A stretch of 64,000 bases of DNA, taken from contig PCBK01000133.1 of assembly GCA_002731275.1 (NCBI GenBank), forward strand, positions 1-64,000. Reading direction: 5' to 3'. Made by a program: the position numbers and the translations under genes. The first letter of the stretch is position 1. Each line of letters starts with the position of its first letter. Below, in pieces: positions 27,066-34,422 of this stretch. This DNA comes from Deltaproteobacteria bacterium (lineage in GTDB: Bacteria > Myxococcota_C > UBA6777). The notes under the pieces were generated by a model. The model had not been told where the DNA came from, did not search any database, and saw only the letters and a program-made list of their open reading frames with translations.

Positions 27066-27314
27066 TGGTATTGACCTGTGGCGATGAGAGTATCAACGTA
27101 TCAGGCCCCTGAATAAGGCCGTCGGATAGGAAAAAGGATAAGGAAAAAGAGACCTTACGTCTGTGTCGGGGGAAGGCGTCCATGCCTGTGCTGTGGTAAA
27201 AAGACCTGCACCATTATAGCACAATGATCGAAACATACGAACTGATTTTGTGGCGTTTTAGCTAACAAATGCGGAGGGGCTCTTTGGGTGGGTCTTCTGG
27301 TTTTTGTAAAATGT

Positions 27315-28472
27315 TCACTCACTCGTCGCGGAGAAGACAACGTAGGGAAAGAGTCGCTTCCCTTTGTGTTTGGTATTGGTGAGGTCAAGGACTTGGATGA
27401 CGTTTTTGTACTTGATGTTGCGATTGGCGACGATGATGGCACGTGATTCACGAGGGGATGCTTTTTTTATTTTCTTCAGGCAGGTTGTGAGTCCTGCGAG
27501 ATCCATCTTATTTTGTTTGTTTGGGAAGGTCAGCGCTGGAGGGGGTTTTGGTGATGCTTTACCTGGTGAGCAATGAGTGGGAATGGGATGGCCGTATACG
27601 AGCAATGAGATGCCTTTTGGTTTGATGTGGATGGTTAGATTGAGGGGGCGTTGTTCTTTTCGCGGTGTCACCTTTCGTCTGGACACTTTTCGCCTTTTTG
27701 TCGGGGGAACCTTTTGTGTTTTGGCAGGGCGTTTGTTTGTTGTGCGAGAGCTTGTGGTCTTTTTGAGAGACTTGAAGCCCATCCACTTTGCGAGCTGTTT
27801 GTTACCTTTGAGCGCACCTGTCAAGGTGTCGAGTTGAGGGGCTTTTTCGATGCGGAGCGTAGGCGTTTTTGGTTGCGCACGTGCGAACGTGCCACATCGA
27901 CTGTTGGCGGGTGGGAGTCCACCAATCATCGGAGGGCAGAGCAAGAAGATACGAGCTTCACAGCGCGTTCCCTTTTTGAAGGGGTGACATACTGCGAGGT
28001 CAAACTCGCCAAATCCAGCCTGACCACCTGTGTAGAGCAACTTTGTGAGGAGCCCGTAAGGGAGGTCTTGATCGAAAAACAACAGCAGGTCGTTGTGGGT
28101 TGGATGTTTCGTGCGCTTCGCGAGCGCTTTTCTGCGCTTGTATCGTGCTAAAAGACGTTTATAAAGGGGCAGAATGAGATAGCTACCTGTTCGACGCAAG
28201 GTTTTTTTGGGAAGTTTCCATCCCGAGCGAAGGGAAATTTGTTTCACACCATCCACATAGATCCCACTCGGGGAGACAGAGAGCGATGTTTTGAATTGCA
28301 CCATACGATAGGCTTGTGCTGAGAGTGGGAGTTGAATCGATGATGTTGTTGGGAAAAGAGATGGGTTGATACAAGCTTTTTGGCATTGGGCTGTTGAGAG
28401 TGCTTGCGAAGCATTTGCTGTTGGTATCAACAACCCAAAACACAGGATAAAAACAATACGCCAACCGAACAT
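27315..28472 (-). CDS. Secreted protein with two ExbD/TolR-like domains
   Basis: 385 aa with strong SD (AGGAGG 7 nt before ATG) and a signal peptide ending IPTANA. Two copies of the periplasmic ExbD/TolR fold pattern are visible: SLSVSPSGIYVDG...LLLFFDQDLPYGLLTKLLYTGGQAG near residues 62-160, and LTIHIKPKGISLLVYG...AIIVANRNIKYKNVIQVLD near 275-375. The usual N-terminal TM helix of ExbD is missing, so this is a soluble periplasmic relative. A basic Lys/Arg/Thr-rich linker joins them. It may bind peptidoglycan or a partner of a Tol/Ton/Agl-type motor. Neither exbB nor exbD is adjacent. Confidence 0.65.
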   Translation of the reverse strand: MFGWRIVFILCFGLLIPTANASQALSTAQCQKACINPSLFPTTSSIQLPLSAQAYRMVQFKTSLSVSPSGIYVDGVKQISLRSGWKLPKKTLRRTGSYLILPLYKRLLARYKRRKALAKRTKHPTHNDLLLFFDQDLPYGLLTKLLYTGGQAGFGEFDLAVCHPFKKGTRCEARIFLLCPPMIGGLPPANSRCGTFARAQPKTPTLRIEKAPQLDTLTGALKGNKQLAKWMGFKSLKKTTSSRTTNKRPAKTQKVPPTKRRKVSRRKVTPRKEQRPLNLTIHIKPKGISLLVYGHPIPTHCSPGKASPKPPPALTFPNKQNKMDLAGLTTCLKKIKKASPRESRAIIVANRNIKYKNVIQVLDLTNTKHKGKRLFPYVVFSATSE

Positions 28473-28569
28473 CGTGGACCTCCTGGTATATAGCCGTGCA
28501 AGGCTTTTTAGCGTGCACTTATGATACCCGGAGCATACTGGATCTTTGGTTGTATGGCAATCTGCTCAC

Positions 28570-28722
28570 TTACTGGTCCTCTCGCGAAAAGGATATACAA
28601 CATCAAGTTCGGACACAAGGCCCGATTCTACCGGGTAAATGCAATGTCGATGTCGGACACAAAGCCCGACTCTACTGGGGAAAATGCAACATCATACTTA
28701 TGCGTTTACTTCGTCAGGGGAT
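28570..28722. repeat. Inverted-repeat-bounded element, copy 2
   Basis: Left end TTACTGGTCCTCTCGCGAA; right end decayed (TTACTTCGTCAGGGGATG instead of TTCGCGAGAGGACCA). Two stem-loop units with the ACACAAGGC or ACACAAAGC loop lie inside. It fills the 319-bp gap between two minus-strand genes and begins about 70 bp beyond the stop of the upstream gene at 28792. The rest of the gap holds nothing recognisable. Confidence 0.7.
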
Positions 28723-28791
28723 GTTTTTGGATGGAAGCAGCACTTTTTCCCACTGTTTTTGTGCTCCGATGAGTTGTAGAGGAGAGAGGGT

Positions 28792-29229
28792 CTATTTGTG
28801 CCAGGTGCGCTCTCCTGCCGTCGGTATGAGCGTTCGGTTTTTGTGGCGTTGTACGCGTTTATACTGTCGCGCGGAGAGCAGGTGTGGTCGGTTGGCCAAC
28901 GTCTTTGAGCGCTCTCCCGGCTGTTTGGCAGGCGTCTTCTTTTGTACCACAGGGATAGGACGTGTTTGATCGAGGTCACGGTGTCCGTGTGCCTGTCGTA
29001 TGGGTCTGCGTACTCTCTCGATACGTTCGTGTGTGCTCAACTGTTCTTTTTGACGAGTCACTTTCTTCGGGGTCTCTTGGGGAAGTTGAAGCTCACCCGC
29101 CGCATCAGATGTGTACTCTTTCTCGTAGGAGAGGTTGATTTGTATGGTGCCATCCTCAAAGGTTGGTCGAAGGACCATAACTTCTTGTGGAATGTTCTTT
29201 TTTTTGATGGGTTGAATCGCTTGTCTCAT
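28792..29229 (-). CDS. Basic hypothetical protein
   Basis: 145 aa from ATG 29229, with GGGAG 7 nt upstream; the longer start at 29289 lacks one. It is Arg/Lys/Gln-rich without signal peptide or TM. Residues about 20-55 look ordered (QEVMVLRPTFEDGTIQINLSYEKEY); the rest is low-complexity (HERIERVRRPIRQAHGHRD). No family was recognised. It lies between two copies of the inverted-repeat element. Confidence 0.45.
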   Translation of the reverse strand: MRQAIQPIKKKNIPQEVMVLRPTFEDGTIQINLSYEKEYTSDAAGELQLPQETPKKVTRQKEQLSTHERIERVRRPIRQAHGHRDLDQTRPIPVVQKKTPAKQPGERSKTLANRPHLLSARQYKRVQRHKNRTLIPTAGERTWHK

Positions 29230-29451
29230 GATCGTACTCCCTTGGAAAAGAAGGTTCTTCTGTCTGCAAATGTGTTTTGCATAAACCATTCCACCAAAGG
29301 TATCTTTACGAAAGATATAGATCTTTTTGAGTTGTACTGTGATGATGTGGGAGATCTTTGTGTTTGGGATGGGGTCTTAGGAGAGGGGGGGGAAGGTATC
29401 TTCTCGTTTTGTGGGATGTCTGGTTCCCATCATGAAGAACTTTGTATATGG

Positions 29452-29783
29452 GGTGGTTCTCTCGCGAAAAGGACATGCAACATTGAGGTCGGACACAAGG
29501 CCCGACCCTATGGGATAAAACGCAATATCGAGGTCGAACACAAGGCACGAACCTACCGGATAAAACGCAATGTCGAGGTCGGACGCAAGGCCCGACCCTA
29601 CGGGATAAAACGCAATATCGAGGTCGAACACAAGGCACGAACCTACCGGATAAAACGCAATATCGAGGTCGGACACAAAGACCGACCCTACTGAAAATGC
29701 AATGTCGAGGTCGGACACAAGGCCCGATCCTACTGAAAACGCAATGTCGGACTCATGCGCTCACTTCGCGAGAGGACGACTTA
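29452..29783. repeat. Inverted-repeat-bounded element, copy 3, six internal units
   Basis: The longest copy, about 332 bp, with left TGGTTCTCTCGCGAA and right TTCGCGAGAGGACGACTTA. It has six units of about 42-45 bases. Units 1, 3, 5 and 6 are type A (arms GGTCGG/CCGACC); units 2 and 4 are identical type B (GGTCGA...CGAACC), which breaks the stem. The alternation A-B-A-B suggests duplication of a two-unit block. The right end provides the stop codon of the CARDB gene. Together with the start of the next gene it accounts for the 29230-29780 gap. Confidence 0.75.
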
Positions 29784-32700
29784 GCTGGTGCGGCGGATAC
29801 GCAGCGCCTGGAAGAAGAGCCCAAGGAGCATCAACAAGGCGAGCCAGGAGAATGGGGAGTTGCTTTGGCTTTGGCAACCACAACCACCACTTGGAGCGAC
29901 TCCATTGTCAGGTGTGGTGGTTCCATTATCAGGTGTTGTGGTTCCGTTATCAGGCGTTGTGTTCCCATTATCGGGCGTTGTGTTCCCGTTATCAGGTGTT
30001 GTATTTCCTGCGTCATTACCTGTTGTTTGTTCTGTCTCTGTTGGCTCATTGGCTGGAGCTTCGACTTGTGTGACTTTTTCTTCTTGTGGTTTGTCGACAC
30101 ACTTGCCATCGACACATTCTTGTGTGGCGGAGCATGAGACGCCTGCGCAGGGATCTTTGGGGACACATTGGCCTTCGACACAGGTCTCGGTGTCTTTACA
30201 GGCAGGTGAACAAGGGGACACTTTGACACAGACACCGGCCTGACAGCTCTCACCTGTTTGGCAGAGGTCTCCATCATCGGGGACACCGTTACAGTCGTCG
30301 TCTTGTCCGTTACACTCTTCTGTTTTGGGGGCAGGGGCATCGCAGGAGGACCACTTGCCATCGACACAGACCTCATTTCCGTTGCCACAAGCGCTTTGGC
30401 AGGAACGTTTGAGCTCTTCGTCTACTTTTCCGTCACAGTCGTCGTCTTTGTTGTTACAGAGTTCGGCAGCGCCAGGGTAGACATCTTTGTTCTTGTCGTC
30501 ACAGTCGGGGTCAGCGGCGCAGATCGTGACACCATCACCATCTTCGTCGAAGCCTTCGTCACGAGTTCCGTCACAGTTGTTGTCTTTTCCGTCGCAGATT
30601 TCGGGGGATGCTGGTTTCCCGTTGTATGCAGGGAAGACATTCTTGTCGTTGTCATCACAGTCTTTAGAAGCCGGTACACCGTCTTTATCCTGGTCAACTG
30701 TCGGTTGCGTGACGTTGATCGTGTATTCTTTGGTGTTGTTGGTCTCGTCAGCTTCTGTGATTTTTTTGTCGGGATCGACTTCGACTCTTACGAGGATTGC
30801 GCCCGCTTTGGTCGCTGTGTATTTGTAGGAGAGACCTTTGAGTTTTTTCTCTTGAAGACCACCTGTGATAGTCAGGTCGGGTTTGATTTGGTTACCATCG
30901 ATGGTGAGTCTGACGGTGATATTGTCTGTGGTGGTGATGCCGAGGTTGCGGATCGCGATCCCGATGCTCGCGGTTGAACCAGTGGTGACTGTTGTGGGTG
31001 TTGTGACGATAGATGAAACTGTGAGGTCGGGGCGTGGGATGTCCTTCCAGGTGACGGCGAGGTCTTTGGTGTTGTTCTTTTCGTCACTTTCGACAATTTT
31101 GTCTGTGGGGTCGACTTCGACGCGGATGGTGTGTGGGCCAGGTGTGTTGACGGTGATGGTCTTGTTAAAACTCGTCGTTGAACCTGCGGAGAGGCCTGTA
31201 AATTGGGAGGAGTCTCCGATCTGCTTGCCATCGACGTAGAAGCGAACGAGGAAGGAGGGGACGCCGATGGGAGCGCCTTTTGAGCCCTGGTTTTTGACCG
31301 TCGCTGTGATCTTGACAGATTGTTGGACTTGTGGAGGGCTCGGCAGTACGGAGATCGATTGGACGATCAGGTCAGCACGTGGGACGCTCCCCCAAGTGAA
31401 GGATTTCTCGATCGTGTTGTTGGATGTGGAGAGCTCTTTGGGCGTGCTTCCAGAAGGATTGACGACCGCCTTGATTTTGTGTGCGCCAGTGCTGGTGACA
31501 GTGTAGCTGTAGTCGACAAACTTCACGCTACCAGCGGACAAATTGGTGAAGGGTTTGGAGCCGAGCTTTTGTCCGTCGAGGTAGAAGTCTACGAGGATCG
31601 AACCACTCGCATTACTCGGACCGATGTTTTTGATACCTACACGGAAGGTTGAGGGGGAGCCTACGATGGGGCTACCGGGGTTGACGACGAGTGAGATGGG
31701 GTCGAGGTCTGGGAGGGCTGCGGACCATGTCCAGGTCGCTGTTTTGCTGTTGTTGTTCTCGTCTGTTTCTTTGATCTTGTTGGTGGGGTCGACGTCGACT
31801 TTGATTTGGTGCGCACCTTGTGTGGGGATGCTTACATTAAACGTCTTGTCGCCTGTGCTTCCTGCACCCAGGCCAAACACGAAACTCTTGGTGTCTGTTG
31901 AGACTTTGCCATCGACGGAGTAGCGCAAGATAAATTGGTTGGTCAATCCACCAGCGCTCTTGACGCCGTTGTTTTTGACGGTGACGGTCATCTTTGCGGT
32001 CGCGCCTGCTGCAGGTGATGTTGGAGAGAAGGCGATCTTGGTGATTTCGAGGTCTGGCAGGTTATCTTTCCACGTAAAAGACGCGCTTTTGCTGTTGTTG
32101 TTGTCGTCCAATTCGGGGATTTGTGTTTTGGAGTCGGCCTTTGCGGTGATGGTCTTTTTGCCCGCAGTGGTTTGGGTTGTTTGTGTAAAGAGAACCCGCT
32201 TGGCACCGGACGCGAGAGATGGAACGCTCAACTGGACTGGGCTCCCTGTGCCGACCTGTACACTGACTGAGAAAGAACTTGTGACGTCTGTGCTGCCAGC
32301 GTTTTGGACTTCGACGTAGACGGTCGTCGCTTGTTTGGTGATGGGGGTGCTTGGAGAGACCCAGATGCGGCTAACGACGAGGTCGGCGCCTTGGCGCGTA
32401 AAATTGACCGAGCGGGAGACTTTGTTGTTGTTCTCGTTGCTCTCACTGACCTTTGCTGTCGCGTCGACAAACAGCTCTACCCTCTTGAGTCCGTTGGTCG
32501 CGATGGCCGTTGCGGGGATGTTGATGGTGTAGTTGTCTTTGCTCTTACCTGCGAGACCGAATGCGTCGCACTTGCTACCGATCTTTTTACCATCTGCATA
32601 TGCATAGATTTCAAATGAACAGGTTGAAAAGCGGCTGCCTGCGCGGTCGGCGCCTTTGTTTTCAATCACCACTTCGATTTTAAATGCGGTCGCTGCCGCA

Positions 32701-32840
32701 GGTGAAGCGGGGTTTAAAGCAAATGAGGACACGACCAAGTCCGATGCGGCCAAGGCGGCGGTCGGTAAAAGGAGGAAAATCAGCATAAAGATCACGATGC
32801 TGTATCTCTGTCGGGACATTCTTACGTGGGATTCTTTCAC
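29781..32840 (-). CDS. CARDB-repeat surface protein with MopE motifs and MYXO-CTERM tail
   Basis: 1,019 aa. GTG 32840 is preferred: AAGGA lies 7 nt upstream, and a normal signal peptide ending PTAALAA follows. Six CARDB domains, each beginning with DLVVSSF..NP.SP or a variant, occupy about residues 30-640. Then come three or more MopE-type Cys/Asp motifs (CDGKDNNCDGTRDE, CNNKDDDCDGKVDE, CNGQDDDCNGVPDD), Cys-rich EGF-like segments, a TTPDNG tandem repeat and an ending CGCQS...SWLALLMLLGLFF...RIRR, a MYXO-CTERM-like sorting signal. Predicted large adhesive or substrate-binding surface protein. Confidence 0.85.
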   Translation of the reverse strand: MKESHVRMSRQRYSIVIFMLIFLLLPTAALAASDLVVSSFALNPASPAAATAFKIEVVIENKGADRAGSRFSTCSFEIYAYADGKKIGSKCDAFGLAGKSKDNYTINIPATAIATNGLKRVELFVDATAKVSESNENNNKVSRSVNFTRQGADLVVSRIWVSPSTPITKQATTVYVEVQNAGSTDVTSSFSVSVQVGTGSPVQLSVPSLASGAKRVLFTQTTQTTAGKKTITAKADSKTQIPELDDNNNSKSASFTWKDNLPDLEITKIAFSPTSPAAGATAKMTVTVKNNGVKSAGGLTNQFILRYSVDGKVSTDTKSFVFGLGAGSTGDKTFNVSIPTQGAHQIKVDVDPTNKIKETDENNNSKTATWTWSAALPDLDPISLVVNPGSPIVGSPSTFRVGIKNIGPSNASGSILVDFYLDGQKLGSKPFTNLSAGSVKFVDYSYTVTSTGAHKIKAVVNPSGSTPKELSTSNNTIEKSFTWGSVPRADLIVQSISVLPSPPQVQQSVKITATVKNQGSKGAPIGVPSFLVRFYVDGKQIGDSSQFTGLSAGSTTSFNKTITVNTPGPHTIRVEVDPTDKIVESDEKNNTKDLAVTWKDIPRPDLTVSSIVTTPTTVTTGSTASIGIAIRNLGITTTDNITVRLTIDGNQIKPDLTITGGLQEKKLKGLSYKYTATKAGAILVRVEVDPDKKITEADETNNTKEYTINVTQPTVDQDKDGVPASKDCDDNDKNVFPAYNGKPASPEICDGKDNNCDGTRDEGFDEDGDGVTICAADPDCDDKNKDVYPGAAELCNNKDDDCDGKVDEELKRSCQSACGNGNEVCVDGKWSSCDAPAPKTEECNGQDDDCNGVPDDGDLCQTGESCQAGVCVKVSPCSPACKDTETCVEGQCVPKDPCAGVSCSATQECVDGKCVDKPQEEKVTQVEAPANEPTETEQTTGNDAGNTTPDNGNTTPDNGNTTPDNGTTTPDNGTTTPDNGVAPSGGCGCQSQSNSPFSWLALLMLLGLFFQALRIRRTS
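29902..30006. repeat. 21-bp tandem repeat, five units, in the CARDB gene
   Basis: Five 21-base units of the form CC(A/G)TTATCAGG(T/C)GTTGTGGTT encode the repeated heptad TTPDNGN/TTTPDNG on the minus strand. Third-position variation between units shows it is not recent. Copy number could vary between strains and change the length of the stalk before the C-terminal anchor. Confidence 0.75.
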
Positions 32841-33315
32841 AACATTATCCTTACAAAAAAAGGCAACCTGCCCATCAGGTCGCTGTTCTTGATGAATCAT
32901 CTGTACATGAGACTGTGTCTACATGGGATGTCTTGTATCCTTTTGAATGCAAACGCATTCGCGAACGGTGCAGTCTGTACAGATCTGAAACGAGTGTCAA
33001 GTTGTTTCACTTCGTTTTTGCTTCGCCCCTTTTATCAAAAAGTATACCAACATCCCAAAATTGAAAGGTTTTCTTTGATTTGTCTGAAAGTCTATACAAA
33101 ACAGTTGCTTTCGAGGACATACAGCGTTTTCACTTCTCTACCCTGTCCAGTATTGTGGACGCTTCATTCCAGGATACCGTTTGGTTTTTGTGATTCCACT
33201 CCTTTCACACCGTTGAAAAATACACACACCATCACAACAGGTGTGGTATATTGACGCACACATTGTCAAATCGCAGGCTATCGTCCATAGAGTGAGGCTG
33301 ATAGAGGAGTAGAAG
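32841..33315. other. Intergenic divergent region
   Basis: 475 bases between the divergent CARDB and hydrolase genes. I see no gene. A weak inverted repeat CACACC-ATCACAACA-GGTGTG lies near 33226-33246, and TTGAC-N9-GTCAA near 33251-33269 also supplies a -35-like TTGACG for the plus-strand gene. Otherwise AT-rich without recognisable motifs. Confidence 0.35.
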
Positions 33316-34224
33316 ATGAAGTTCATACGTGCCAAGTGGGTTGTCGCGCTGTTATTTGGCGCTTTGTTTGTCATGTATCTTTGGGCGGGGTGGTTTTTTT
33401 CTTCGATTCTTTTGTATCCTGGTCCACTTCATTGCCGAGTCAAATCATTTGTATACTGCAAGGGCCCCTCTGAGCTGGGACTCTCTTATAAGGAGGTGTC
33501 CTTTCGTAGCAAGGATAACTTTCTCTTGAAGGGGTGGTGGATCCCTGCGGCAAAAGATCAACACAAGGCCGTGATTTTCGTTCACGGAAGAGGTGCGGAC
33601 AGGCGAGAAGGGATACGCTTCGTGAAGATTCTACACGATGCTGGGATACACACATTAGCCTTTGATTTACGCAATTGTGGGAAGAGCCAGAAGAGTTTCA
33701 ACTCGATGAATTACCACGAGCGCAAAGACGTTGTCGCGGCCATCGATTTTGTGACCAAAAAGCAGGGTGTCAAACACCTTGGTTTGTTTGGATTCTCGAT
33801 GGGGGCAGCGACGAGCATGTTGGTGATGGCCAAAGATACCCGTGTCAAAGCTGGTCTCTTCGAAGGTGGCTTTTCTCGCTTCTCCGATGTGATCGCTGAA
33901 CGCGCGAAAAGTGTGTATGGTGTCCCTCGTTATCCGCTTTTACCGCTTGTGGAGTTCTTTTACAGTTGGCGTGGACAGCTCGAACCGAGCAAGATGGACC
34001 CCCTTGATGTGATCGCGACGATTTCGCCTCGACCTGTCTTTTTTATCCAGGGGACGAAGGACAGGATCGTCGTCCCCCATCATGGAAAGAGACTCTACGC
34101 AAAGGCCAAACAACCCAAGACCTTGTGGCTTGCGTCTGGTGTTGGACATATCAAGGTTTGGCAAAAGTACCCAAAGAAAGCCACAAAGGATATCACCGCA
34201 TACTTCACAAAATATCTGCGTTAG
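33316..34224 (+). CDS. Alpha/beta hydrolase, membrane-anchored
   Basis: 302 aa, SD GAGGAG 6 nt before ATG. The N terminus is one TM helix (residues about 8-30), typical of the YqkD/BAAT-like or BEM46-like esterases. The nucleophile elbow is GFSMG (Ser near residue 156), the oxyanion motif FVHGRGAD is near 88-95, and the acid and His are supplied by GTKDRIV and SGVGHIK. Predicted serine hydrolase acting at the membrane; substrate unknown. It converges with the TPR-like gene across element copy 4. Confidence 0.85.
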   Translation: MKFIRAKWVVALLFGALFVMYLWAGWFFSSILLYPGPLHCRVKSFVYCKGPSELGLSYKEVSFRSKDNFLLKGWWIPAAKDQHKAVIFVHGRGADRREGIRFVKILHDAGIHTLAFDLRNCGKSQKSFNSMNYHERKDVVAAIDFVTKKQGVKHLGLFGFSMGAATSMLVMAKDTRVKAGLFEGGFSRFSDVIAERAKSVYGVPRYPLLPLVEFFYSWRGQLEPSKMDPLDVIATISPRPVFFIQGTKDRIVVPHHGKRLYAKAKQPKTLWLASGVGHIKVWQKYPKKATKDITAYFTKYLR

Positions 34225-34259
34225 GCTTTTTTCCCATCGACTTTTTTGCTTGGAAAGTC

Positions 34260-34422
34260 TTAATGGTCCTCTCGCGAAGTAAACGCACGAGTATGATGTT
34301 GCATTTTTTTCCGTAGGGTCGGGCCTTGTGTCCGACCTCGATGTTGTACGTTTTGTTCGGTAGGGTCGGGCCTTGTGTCCGACCTCGATGTTGTATGTCC
34401 TTTTCACGAGAGGACCACTTAA
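34260..34422. repeat. Inverted-repeat-bounded element, copy 4
   Basis: Both ends are well kept: TTAATGGTCCTCTCGCGAAG and, reversed, TTAAGTGGTCCTCTCGTGAA. Two units with the (reverse-strand) loop GCCTTGTGT lie inside, separated by a spacer with CGATGTTGTACG or CGATGTTGTATG. It lies between convergent genes, and the right TTAA overlaps the stop codon of the TPR-like gene. Confidence 0.78.

Noticed and set aside
29452-29783. CRISPR array
   Set aside because: The unit repeats (about 42-45 bp) vary along their length, there are no unique spacers of constant size, and no cas genes are nearby; ends are inverted repeats instead.
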